From: Balaenoptera acutorostrata
Taxonomy: Eukaryota > Chordata > Mammalia > Artiodactyla > Balaenopteridae
Assembly: GCF_949987535.1 (NCBI RefSeq)
Contig: NC_080077.1
Span: forward strand, 35,057,389 to 35,121,388
Reading direction: 5' to 3'
Length of the DNA: 64,000 nt
Below the pieces are notes generated by a model. The model saw only the letters and a list, made by a program, of their open reading frames with translations, had not been told where the DNA came from and ran no database searches. A program made the position numbers and the translations under genes. Shown in pieces: positions 38,601 to 48,670 of this stretch (position 1 is its first letter; every line of letters begins with the position of its first letter).

Positions 38601-39517
38601 TAAGGTAGGATTGTATTGCTATAAACTTCCCTCTTAGAACTGCTTTTGCTGTGTCCCATAGGTTTTGGGTCATCTTGTTTTCATTGTCATTTGTTTCTAG
38701 GTATTTTTTGATTTCCTCTTTGATTTCTTCAGTGATCTCTTGGTTATTAAGTAGTGTACTGTTTAGCCTCCACGTGTATGTATTTTTTACAGATTTTTTC
38801 CTGTAATTGATATCTAGTCTCATAGTGTTGTGGTTGGAAAAGAAACTTGATACGACTTCAATTTTCTTAAATTTACCAAGGCTTGATTTGTGACCCAAGA
38901 TATGATCTATCCTGGAGAATGTTCCATGAGCACTTGAGAAGAAAGTGTATTCTGTTGTTTTTGGATGGAATGTCCCATAAATATCAATTAAGTCCATCTT
39001 GTTTAATGTATCATTTAAAGCTTGTGTTTCCTTATATGTTTTCATTTTGGGTGATTTGTCCACTGGTGAAAGTGGGGTGTTAAAGTCCCCTACTATGATT
39101 GTATTACTGTCGATTTCCCCTTTTATGGCTATTAGCATTTGCCTTATGTATTGAGGTAGCTCCTATGTTGGGTGCATAAATATTTACAATTGTTATATCT
39201 TCCTCTTGGATTGATCCCTTGATCATTAGGTACTGTCCTTCTTTGTCTCTTGTAATAGTCTTTGTCTTAAAGTCTATTTTGTCTGATATGAGAATTGCTA
39301 CTCCAGCTCTCTTTTGATTTCCATTTGCATGGAATATCTTTTTCCATCCCCTCACTTTCAGTCTGTATGTGTCCCTAGATCTGAAGTGGGTCTCTTGTAG
39401 ATAGCATATATATGGGTCTTGTTTTTGTATCCATTCAGCCAGTCTGTGTCTTTTGGTTGGAGCATTTAATCCATTTACATTTAAGGTAATTATCAATATG
39501 TATGTTCCTATTACCAT
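35654..39517 (-). pseudogene. L1 ORF2 (endonuclease / reverse transcriptase), broken
   Basis: The start at 39517 reads MVIGTYILIITLNVNGLNAP, the usual beginning of the L1 endonuclease domain. The endonuclease runs to about 38800 and contains QETH and VGDFNTP motifs. The reverse transcriptase occupies about 38290-36850. It contains [17 protein letters not shown] and a catalytic FADDM box. The C-terminal Cys-region text follows to about 35660. The frame shifts near 39138, a separate frame is used to 38548, and the original frame is regained before 38290. Further stops include one at 37832-37834 and one at 36851-36853. The element could not make a full ORF2 protein. Confidence 0.88.
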
Positions 39518-39575
39518 TTTCTTAATTGTTTTGGGTTTGTTATTGTAGGTCTTTTCCTTCTCTTGTTTTACCTGC

Positions 39576-40493
39576 CTAGAGAAGTTCCTTTAGCATTTGT
39601 TGTAAAGCTGGTTTGGTGGTGCTGAACTCTCTTAGTTTTTGCTTGTCTGTAATGGTTTTAATTTCTCCGTCAAATCTGAATGATATCCTTGCTGGGTAGA
39701 GTAATCTTGGTTGTAGGTTTTTCCCTTTCATCAATTCAAATATGTCCTGCCACTCCCTTCTGGCTTGCAGAGTTTCTGCTGAAAGATCAGCTGTTAACCT
39801 TATGGGGATTCCCTTTTATGCTATTTGTTGCTTTTCTCTCGCTGCTTTTAATATTTGTTCTGTGTATTTAATTTTTGATAGTTTGATTACTATGTGTCTT
39901 GTTGTGTTTCTCCTTGGATTTATCCTGTATGGGACTCTCTGAACTTCCTAGAGTTGATTGACTATTTGCTTTCCCATATTGGGGAAGTTTTCAGCTATAA
40001 TCTCTTCAAATATTTTCTCAGTCCCTTTCTTATTCTTTTCTTCTTCTGGGACCCCTATAATTCGAATGTTGGTGGGTTTAATGTTGTCCCAGAGGGCTCT
40101 GAGACTGTCCTCAATTCTTTTCATTCTTTTTTCTCTATTCTGCTCTGCAGTACTTATTTCCACTATTTTACCTTCCAGGTCACTTATCAGTTCTTCTGCC
40201 TCAGTTATTCTGCTATTGATCCCTTCTAGAGAATTTTTAATTTCATTTATTGTGTTGGTCATCACTGTTTGTTTGCTCTTTAGTTCTTCTAGGTCCTTGT
40301 TAAACGTTTCTTCTGTTTTCTCTATTCTATTTCCAAGATTTTGGATCATCTTTACTACCATTATTCTGAATTCTTTTTCGGAATAGGCAGACTTTTTCAA
40401 AATAGGTAGACTGCCTATTTCCTCTTCATTTGTTTGGTCTGGTGGGTTTTTACCCTGGTCCTTCATCTGCTGTGTGATTCTCTGTCTTCTCAT
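39576..40493 (-). pseudogene. L1 ORF1 (RNA-binding protein) with two nonsense codons
   Basis: From ATG at 40493 to the final TAG at 39576-39578 there are exactly 306 codons, so no net frameshift. The N-terminal part starts MRRQRITQQMKDQGKN and continues through a long heptad-rich coiled coil (about residues 50-130), then the start of the RRM-like region (IRIIGVPEE). Codon 182 is TAG (39948-39950) and codon 226 is TAA (39816-39818). Downstream text continues to resemble the C-terminal domain of L1 ORF1p. The intact protein trimerises, binds L1 RNA and acts as a nucleic-acid chaperone. This copy can make only a 181-residue fragment. Confidence 0.88.
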
Positions 40494-42552
40494 TTTGCTT
40501 AACTTACTATGTTTGGGGTCTCCTTATTGCAGGCTGCAGGTTCATAGTTCCCGTTGTTTTTGGTGTCTGCCCCCAGTGGCTAAGGTTGTTTCAGTGGATT
40601 GTGTAGGCTTCCTGGTGGAGGGGACTAGTGCCTGTTCTGGTGGATGAGGCTGGATCTTGTCTTCCTGGTGGCCAGGTCCGTGTCCGGTGGTGTGTTTTGG
40701 TGTGACTGTGGCCTTATTATGATTTTAGGCAGCCTCTCTGCTAATGGGTGGTGTTGTGTTCCTGTCTTGCTAGTTGTTTGGCATAGTGTGTCCAGCAGTG
40801 TGGCTTGCTGGTTGTTGAGTGGAGCTGGGTCTTGGCATTGAAACGGAGATCTCTGGGAGATTTTCACTGTTTGATATTACGTGGACCTGGGAGGTCTCTT
40901 TTGGACCAATGTCCTGAACTTGGCTCTCCCACCTCAGAGGCAGAGCCCTGATGCCTGGCTGGAGCACCAAGAGCTTGTCATCCACATGGCTCAGAAAAAA
41001 AGTGAGAAAAGAAAGAAAGAAAGAAGAAGATAGAATAAAATAAAATAAAATAAAGTTATTAAAATAAAAAGTAATTATTAAAAAAAAATTGTTTTAAGTA
41101 ATAAAAAAAAAAAGAAAAAGAAAGAAGAGAGCAAGAAACCAAAAAACAAATCCACCACTGATAACTGGCGCTAAGACCTATACTAAAAGAAACCCCAAAA
41201 AACAAAAACGGACAGACAGAACCCTAGAACAAATGGTAAAAGCAAAGCTATACAAACAGAATCACTCACAGAAGCATACACATGTACACTCACAAAAAGA
41301 GAAAAAGGGAAAAATATATATATATTTTTGCTCCCAAAGTCCACTTCAATTTGGGATGATTCGTTGTCTGTTCAGGTATTCCACAGATGCAGGGTACATA
41401 AGTTGATTGTGGAGATTTAATCCACTGCTCCTGAGGCTGCTGGGAGAAATTTCCCTTTCTCCTCTTTGTTAGCACAGCTCCAGGGGTTCAGCTTTTGATT
41501 TGGACCCGCCTCTGCGTGTAGGTCGCCTGAGGGCATTTGTTCTTCGCTCAGACAGGACGGGGTTAAAGGAGCAGCTGATTCGGTGGCTCTGGCTCACTCA
41601 GGCCGGGGCGGGGGGAGGGAGGGGTACGGAGGCAGGGCAAGCCTGCGCGCGCAGCAGAGGCCGGCGTGACGTTGCAGCAGCCTGAGGCGTGCCGTGTGTT
41701 CTCCAAGGTAAGTTGTCCCTGGATCACGGGACCCTGGCAGTGGCGGGCTGCACAGGCTCCTGGGAGGGGCGGTGTGGATAGTGACTTGTGCTTGCACACA
41801 GGCTTCTTGGTGTCGGCAGCAGCAGCCTTAGCGTCTCATGCCCGTCTCTGGGGTCTGCGCTGATAGCCGCGGCTCACGCCCGTCGCTGCATCTCCTTTAA
41901 GCGGCGCTCTGAATCCCCTCTCCTCGCGCACCACGAAACAAAGAGGCAAGAAAATGTCTTGCCTTTTCCGCAGCTCCAAACTTTTTCCCAGACTCCTTCC
42001 TGGCTAGCTGTGGCGCACTAGCCCCCTTCCGGCTGTGTTCACGCAGGCAACCCCAGTCCTCTCCCTGGGATCCGACCTCCGAAGCCCGAGCCTCAGCTCC
42101 CAGCCCCCACCCACCCCGGCGGGTGAGCAGACAAGCCTCTCGGGCTGGTGAGTGCTGGTCAGCACCGATCCTCTGTGCGGGAATCTCTCCGCTTTGCCCT
42201 CCGCACCCTTGTTGCTGCGCTCTCCTCCGTGGCTCCGAAGCTTCCCCCCTCTGCCACCGGCAGTCTCTGCCCGTGAAGGGGCTTCCTAGTGTGTGGAGAC
42301 CTTTCCTCCTTCACAGCTCCCTCCCACTGGCGCAGGTCCCGTCCCTATTCTTTTGTCTCTGTTTTTTCTTTTTTCTTTTGCCCTACCCAGGTACGTGGGG
42401 AGTTTCTTGCCTTTTGGGAGGTCTGAGGTCTTCTGCCAGCGTTCAGTATGTGTTCTGTAGGAGTTGTTCCACATGTAGATGTATTTCTGATGTATTTGTG
42501 GGGAGGAAGGTGATCTCCGCGTCTTACTCTTCCGCCATCTTGAAGCTCCTCC
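40494..42552 (-). promoter_or_regulatory. L1 5' UTR / internal promoter
   Basis: The roughly 2-kb leader of the full-length L1 is GC- and CpG-rich between about 41500 and 42300, in strong contrast with the AT-rich intron. It is A-rich with simple runs near 40990-41115. The L1 5' end reads GGGAGGAGC and is followed by CAAGATGGC-like sequence. The AAGATGGC core (42534-42541 on the minus strand) is a YY1-type site, placed as in other mammalian L1 promoters, where YY1 sets the start site. Open frames here are incidental. Promoter activity is inferred from the family. Confidence 0.75.
40990..41115 (+). repeat. A-rich simple repeat within L1 5' UTR
   Basis: AAAGAAAGAAAGAAG, then ATAAAATAAAATAAAATAAA, then A-runs. 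It lies within the L1 leader and may reflect expansion of an ancestral A-rich tract. Confidence 0.85.
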
Positions 42553-42563
42553 CATTTAATAGT
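42553..42563 (+). repeat. 11-bp flank of full-length L1 insertion, high-coordinate copy
   Basis: CATTTAATAGT, directly beside the L1 5' end and identical to 35176-35186. Confidence 0.7.
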
Positions 42564-43572
42564 ATTTCTTCATATAATTTACTTTAACTCTTTTTTTAAA
42601 TACCTTTAAAAGAATTTAGGGGCAGTTATCACTTTTTATAGATTAACACTTTCCTTTAAAGTCTTTTGGCCTCACCAATAAGTGTTCTTCCAGAGATTCA
42701 AAGAAGATCCCACCTGATAGCAATGTACTAATTAGAGGCCATATGGACAGAGCTAGAGCTATGGGGTCCATAAAATTCAGTATCAAATTTTACCTCATTG
42801 TTGTTAAGGGAAAAAATGCTCTAATTCATTATTTCCATAAGTTCAAACATTGGTATAATGTTTCCCAAAGTTTCTTTCAAGCAAAGTATCTAAGCTATTT
42901 AAAATTAAATTACAGTGTACCTTTGACATTTGAGTTTAATACTTGATGCATTGCCTTATCACATGCTACTCCCAAAGGCCAGTGATACAGAGTGATTTGT
43001 GATTTTCCTCCGTGTAAATTTCAGTTTCCTACACTGAGAGGTGGATGTATGGAAACAAGTCAGCACCGGGCATCAGCCCCTGAGTTCAGCTTTGCTTTGC
43101 CTTCTTTTCATTTCATCTGCAGGAAGTCTGCCGAAGTAAAAAGAAAAAAAAAAAAACCCAGCAAAAACAAAAACAATACTTGGGCATATTTCATGAACGA
43201 AATGAGTTATAGCAGTATTCATTAATTTGGAGATTTGTAAATGTCTTAGTACGCCAAGAATGTCAAAGATCAACTGTACTGTGTTTAGTAGCTAATCAGA
43301 GCTATCCATCTCTAAATATTTTCTCTTTATTTCCCTTGGTTACCGTGTCTTTACAAATTTGTCTCCTGGAGAGGTATGTTTTTAATAAAAGAAAACTTGT
43401 GGTAAAAGGGTCATATTCCATCTGTGAAAGTATTTGCTCTTTAAAAGTACAGTTTCCAGACCACTCATTCCCAATTTTAAGTATTTATTATAAACTCCTA
43501 AATAAATTATTCCTTAAGCCTTTAGACTTAAAGAGATATTACTATATCTATGTACTATAGTCTTTCGGATTT

Positions 43573-43606
43573 TTAACTAATGAAATTGCACATTTGTCTC
43601 TCCTAG
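43573..43606 (+). promoter_or_regulatory. Branch point and 3' splice site before exon B
   Basis: A TTAACTAAT sequence around 43573-43581 resembles the branch-point consensus (yUnAy, close to TACTAAC). It lies roughly 27 bases before the terminal AG at 43605-43606. It is followed by a pyrimidine-rich run ending in CTCTCCTAG. The spacing is normal for a mammalian acceptor. The branch site is inferred from consensus only. Confidence 0.6.
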
Positions 43607-43900
43607 AACCACCAAGACCCATTGCTCCTCCCCAGCTGCTTGGCGTTGGGCCTACATATTTGCTGATTCAGCTAAATGCCAATTCCATCATTGGCGATGG
43701 TCCCATCATTCTGAAAGAAGTGGAGTACAGAATGACATCAGGATCGTGGACAGAAACCCATGCAGTCAATGCTCCAACTTATAAATTATGGCATTTGGAT
43801 CCAGATACTGAATATGAGATCCGTGTTCTACTTACAAGACCTGGTGAAGGCGGGACAGGGCTTCCAGGACCTCCACTAATCACCAGAACCAAATGTGCAG
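43607..43900 (+). CDS. PTPRK: PTPRK internal exon B: first fibronectin type III domain
   Basis: This 294-bp exon is phase 1 at both ends. Its first two bases (AA) join the final G of exon A to make Glu, giving [13 protein letters not shown] across the junction. It encodes 97 further complete codons, ending ITRTKCA plus one base. The single FN3 module is recognisable: a proline-rich start, Trp47 in GSWTE, and the late-strand motif [12 protein letters not shown] at residues 64-75. The acceptor is TCTCTCCTAG (AG at 43605-43606) and the donor is a near-consensus CAG|GTAAGA at 43898-43906. The 294-bp length and phase match the exon for the first FN3 repeat in R2B receptor phosphatases. The module belongs to the extracellular adhesive stalk. 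No damage is seen. It is probably exon 7, with the number inferred from family layout. Confidence 0.93.
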
Positions 43901-45021
43901 GTAAGACTGAAGAGCTGGCCACTCTGCCAGTGAAGGAATCTAGCATAAGACATATAATATTCATACAATATTAAAAGTACTAATTATTTGGTACATGATT
44001 AGTCACACTATTCTAAGACTTCCAGTTGTAACCTTAAGTATGTCATAAATTTGACTGATTTAAGGGCAGTGTGAGTGTTTCTCTTTTATTTTTCAGTAGT
44101 ATTATGAATCCACAGTCTTTTCTTTCATGGTAATTTTGCTCGGCTTGCTTGTATTTAGTCCAAAATCTCTGATTGATGCAGGTGAATGTATTATATAGAG
44201 AGAAAACCTTTGCAGTTCAAGCAAATGTTGAATACCTTTCTACTATGTGGAAATTGTCTTCCTCGATAATTTTGTTATGGTCAGTGCAGAGGCCATATCT
44301 GATAATACACATAAGAAAAGTTACTCTGAGCCAATCCTCAGTAAGATAACCCTTCAATTCAGAAAATCCTGTTGTTGAGGATTAATGCAGCAGCTTGGCA
44401 CCCAGCTGTAAAATACAGAGGCTTTCCTTATGTTTAAGCCTTGTATTGCCCTCCTAATGCCTGAAACAGAGTGGTGAAAATAATAGCACATGGAGAAAAC
44501 ACAAAGAAAGAATAAAAACTGAAATAAAAAGTAATATAAAAGCATACATCCTAGTTCCTTATTGTACAATTGTTATAATGAGAGAAAATGTTAGCTATTT
44601 ATTAGAAGCCCCTGAAAAGTTGGTCTAAGTTATTAGAGTATATTTTTAGTGCACTGTTTATTTTATTATTGAAAATAGTTTAATTTTTTAGTTCAGTGAA
44701 AGAGACATTTTTTATCCATCAAGCATTATGTTGAAACACCTGCAAAGTTAGTACCTGGGTCTATGCATCTTGAACATTTATAGATTTAGGTTCTGAATAT
44801 TGAGAACTAAGACCATGAGGATCTATGAAAATGTAAATGCCTGTAAAATGTCTTTTATTTCTTTAACATCTGTTTAGCAGTTACAGTATTCTGAGGCTAC
44901 CCGCAAAGAGTACTGATCTAAGATCAAAGCAAAATCCATGCAATTACCTAATGTACTGTCATCCGTAAATATTTTTTATTCTGGCTCAATTTTATATGTT
45001 AATATTTATATATTAATTGTG

Positions 45022-45050
45022 AATATTAATATATTTCATATATTAATATT
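45022..45050. repeat. Perfect AT-rich inverted repeat (hairpin)
   Basis: AATATTAATATAT (45022-45034) and ATATATTAATATT (45038-45050) are exact reverse complements around a TTC loop. The 13-bp stem is entirely A/T. Confidence 0.95.
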
Positions 45051-45777
45051 GAAAAATGCTCACCAATAGGAAGCTTAACTGCTCCATCATTAGTCTCAGA
45101 TGTAGACAATAGAGAGTCTAGTAATTTGCTGATTGGTGTCATACATTTATCCTGTGGTTGAAAAATAGCTTAACCTCAAAAACACTGGGTAAGTCTCCAT
45201 GGCTCAGCCTAAATCACACAATTTGCTTTTCAAATTTGTTGTACAGCTAAGTCTTTTCATTCTAGATAATGTGACAAATTATTATTATTGTAGTAGATGA
45301 ACTTCCTGAGGGGAAAAACAATTTAACTCTACAACCTCAACTAGTCAGAGAAATAATTTAAAAAGGAGACAATATGGAAACTGAGAAGTAGCTCACTCTT
45401 CCAAATTTAATATCCAGTGCTAACATAAAAAGATGAATAATGATGTCCATTTTACTGAAGATATTGCCTACACATATTTTCTGATAAAATTACCTTTTTC
45501 TGCCTATATTTAATCCTTATAAGGTATATACAAATTAAAATAATAAGTGTTAATTTACTATTCCAGAGATCTTCCTTGTGACTTTTTGTGCCCTAACTTC
45601 TTTCTTTTAAATATCTCATCTGCCTTCTTATTTTTTTATTTCATCAAAATAGATCCTTAAAAATTCACAGTACCACACAATGTGTTGTTAATATAATGTA
45701 ATTTTTTAACTTAGGAATTATTTGAAATCGGCCATTGGTGTGAGGGCCAATGGAGATGGCAAATAAATGAAACTGTG

Positions 45778-46966
45778 GGGTTTTTTTTAATATATCTTTA
45801 TTAGAGTATAATTGCTTTACAATGTTGTATTAGTTTCTGTTGTACAACAAAATGAATCAGCTATAAGTATACATATATCCCCATATCTCCTCCCTCTTGA
45901 GCCTCTCTCCCATCCTCCCTATCCCACCCCTCTAGGTCGTCACAAAGCATCCAGCTGATCTCCCTGTGCTGTGGAACAGCTTCCCACTAGCCATCCATTT
46001 TACATTTGGTAGTGTATATATGTCAATGCTACTCTCTCACTTCATCCCAGTTTCCCCTTCCCCCCTGTGTCCTCAAGTCCATTCTCTACTCTGCATCTCT
46101 ATTCCTGCCCTGCCACTAGGTTTATCAGTACTGTTTTTTTAGATTCCATATATGTACATTAGCATATGGCATTTCTTTTTCTATTTCTGACTTACTTCAC
46201 TCTGTATGAATAACTCAATTTTGCTCCTTTTTATGGCTGAGTAATGTTCCATTGTGTATATGTGCCACATCTTCTTTATCCATAGCAAGATCTTTTTTGA
46301 CCCACCTCCTAGAGTAATGGAAATAAAATACAAAATAAACAAGTGGGACCTAATGAAACTTAAAAGTTTATGCACAGCAAAGGAAACCATAAACTAGATG
46401 AAAAGACAACCCTCAGAATGGGAGAAAATATTTGCAAACGAAGCAACTGACAAAAGATTAATCTCCAAAATATACAAGCAGCTCATGCAACTCAATATAA
46501 AAAAAACAAACAACCCAGTCCAAAAATGGGCAGAAGACCTAAATAGACATTTCTTCAAAGAAGACATACAGATTGCCAACGAACACATGAAAGGATGCTC
46601 AACATCACTAATCATTAGAGAAATGCAGATCAAAACCACAGTGAGGTATCACCTCACACCAGTCAGAATGGCCATAATCAAAAAATCTACACACAATAAA
46701 TGCTGGAGAGGGTGTGGAGAAAAGGGAACCCTCGTGCACTGTTGGTGGGAATGTAAATTGATACAGCCACTATGGAGAACAGTATGGAGGTTCCTTAAAA
46801 AACTAAAAATAGAACTACCATATGACCCAGCAATCCCACTACTGGGCATATACCCTGAGAAAACCATAATTCAAAAAGGCACATGCACCCCAATGTTCAT
46901 TGCAGCACTGTTTACAATTGCCAGGACATGGAAGCAACCTAAATGTCCATCGACAGATGAATGGAT
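45778..46966 (-). mobile_element. 5'-inverted (twin-primed) truncated L1, second copy
   Basis: The 3' part (45778-46283) is L1 on the minus strand, with T-run tail, 3' UTR and ORF2 C-terminal end. The upstream part (46284-46966) lies on the plus strand and encodes ORF2 text such as [16 protein letters not shown]. The plus part ends in ATGGATAA (46961-46968), and the minus part begins in sense with the same ATGGATAA, so almost no sequence was lost at the inversion. Flanks AATGAAACTGTG (45766-45777) and AATGAAATTGTG (46967-46978) match at 11 of 12 positions and are the likely target-site duplication. The small open frame at 46398-47012 is a fragment of ORF2, not a host gene. Confidence 0.9.
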
Positions 46967-48469
46967 AATGAAATTGTGTTTTAAGGCTAGTTATGCTGTA
47001 TTAAGTGGATGAAAACAACATGTTGATGAGCACTGATTTATCCCTATTGAATACTTATGTTCAGAATGCATATTGAGCTGCAGTAAGTAAAAATAGAACT
47101 GTAAAGTGCTTTGAGGTATTTTACTTTGAGAATAACCTTATCTGTATGAGAGGGGATAGAGTAAAAATAACTTACACTCATAGCTGCTTTCAAATTTATA
47201 AATGTCTTACATTTTGAAATAATACTGGTCTTTTTTTCTGATATGTTATTTGAGAAACATTTAAGTTGTGGGCTCTGTGGCATAAAATGATATCAAGCTC
47301 ACTCATCTGTAGTTTTACTTCCAACTGTAAAAAGTTCTTTTTTAAACTATCTTTCACATGTGGTAAGTCTTTGTCACATATCTCTATTAATTTATTAATG
47401 TCCTCATAAGATGTGTTTGATGCAGGTTTTATGGTTAAAAAAAAAAAGCGCTTATAGACTAGATTTCCAGGTACGTTGTAGATTGGAGAGAAACTGGTAA
47501 CTGTTTTATAGGAGTGTCTACTAATCTTGCTCTATTATTAGAAAGAGAGGGAAAGCTTATGCAATTATATATTCTATTAATTTTTAAATAATCCTGAAAA
47601 GCAGAAGTTGGATATAATTGATAAACATTGCATGTCTAAATACAGAGTCAGTAAAGGTTAAATTTATGATGTCCATCCACTTCTCTTCAAGGTTCCTTTC
47701 CCCAAGTTTAAGATCCCTCAGACCCTACCAGCACCAGCATCATCACTAGACTCAGCCTGGTGTTTTATAACAACAAAATAGAACACAACTTACACTATGA
47801 TATTATCTGATATTTAGTACAAAAATTCTTCATAGTCTGGGGAAATGATCCCTTTAAGACACCAAACATAACTTTTGGAGAAGTTCCCATCTAATTCTAT
47901 TAAATTGTGCAAACTTTGAATACTGGTTCTATAAACCATTCCATTTTAACAAATATTAGGAGAATGTCATGTTGTAGGGTAGTGTTTTACCATTAATATC
48001 ATCTGGTTGAGTAAATATTCATTGTTTTGAAATAGCTATTTTAATGCATTCTACATGTTAGACCACCAAGAAACCTTTTAAGATAAGTATAAAATTTTTT
48101 AGCTGTATGTATGTGTCTGATATCAATTTCACATGAATTTCTTATAGGTAACAAAGGGATGATGATTGCTTTCAGTCTCTCAGAAATTCTTATTTTGGTG
48201 TATCACAGAGGAACAATTTTTGACTACTAGGGACCTATCAAAGAGTAAATTAGTTAGTTTTTAGTATCTTAAAAACTCCATTTTAATGTAGTTAAGCCTT
48301 TGAAATTTTACTTCTGGCAATAGTAAACTTTTTCTTTCTTGGCAGAGATCTGTCAATAAATAATTTTACAGCAAGTTAATGAAATGGTTTTATTTATGTA
48401 TTGAGTATATTTTGTATTTTAAATGCAGGTGTAGATTTTCATAATTCAGTATTAATTGGTACTGCTTTA

Positions 48470-48605
48470 TAATTATTTGGATATTATTATCCCAATTTTG
48501 CAGCTGGTGAATCTAAGATTCAGGAAAAACAAAATAAAAAACAGTGATTTGTCTAACCTCAGCCAACTGGGCAACTGGGGCTCACACCCATTTTCTGGAA
48601 CTTGA
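48470..48605 (-). mobile_element. MIR SINE fragment
   Basis: GATATTATTATCCCAATTTT, GCAGCTGGTGAATCTAAG and CAACTGGGGCTCACACCCAT follow MIR on the minus strand. Confidence 0.75.
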
Positions 48606-48650
48606 AAAGCCTGAATTTTTTCCCCTCTTTCTTCTACTATAGGCGATCTT

Positions 48651-48670
48651 CCCCCCCACCCCCCCCCCCC
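48651..48670 (+). repeat. Poly(C) tract
   Basis: A 20-base run of C with one A, so the minus strand has long G-runs. Confidence 0.95.

Larger units (their letters stand above)
35187..42552 (-). mobile_element. Full-length L1 retrotransposon with extra 3' segment, antisense to PTPRK
   Basis: Read on the minus strand, this has a complete L1 layout: 5' UTR (42552-40494), ORF1 (40493-39576), a 58-bp spacer, ORF2 (39517 to about 35654), then a 3' UTR ending near 35337 in an A-rich tail. The 11-bp sequence CATTTAATAGT lies directly beside the 5' end (42553-42563) and again at 35176-35186, beyond a second poly(A) seen as T-runs at 35186-35202. The insertion therefore seems to extend to 35187 and to include about 105 bp of non-3'UTR sequence (35203-35308). 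The body from 35337 is about 7.2 kb, full length for this kind of L1. ORF damage makes it unlikely to be autonomous. Confidence 0.9.
7367..43606 (+). other. PTPRK: PTPRK complete intron between exons A and B
   Basis: A complete 36,240-bp phase-1 intron with a GT start (GTAAAG) and AG end (CTCCTAG). About a fifth of it is one full-length antisense L1. Other named repeats are listed separately. I see no gene and no assignable repeat in about 8890-11580, 12620-15840, 17910-21110, 21690-23030, 24830-29270, 30020-31620, 32110-33210, 33320-34335 and 42564-43570. These stretches are AT-rich unique-looking intron, and some may hold conserved noncoding elements that cannot be told from a single sequence. 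Confidence 0.85.

Noticed and set aside
41500..42300. CpG-rich block resembling a CpG-island promoter of a host gene
   Set aside because: It lies wholly inside the L1 5' UTR and ends at the L1 boundary, so it was brought in by the element.
42123..42587. 154-residue open frame in GC-rich sequence on the plus strand
   Set aside because: It is antisense to the L1 5' UTR. The length comes from high GC content lowering stop frequency, and there is no domain or homology.
46398..47012. 204-residue open frame on the plus strand
   Set aside because: It is L1 ORF2 C-terminal coding text in the inverted arm of a truncated L1, with host flank added at its end.
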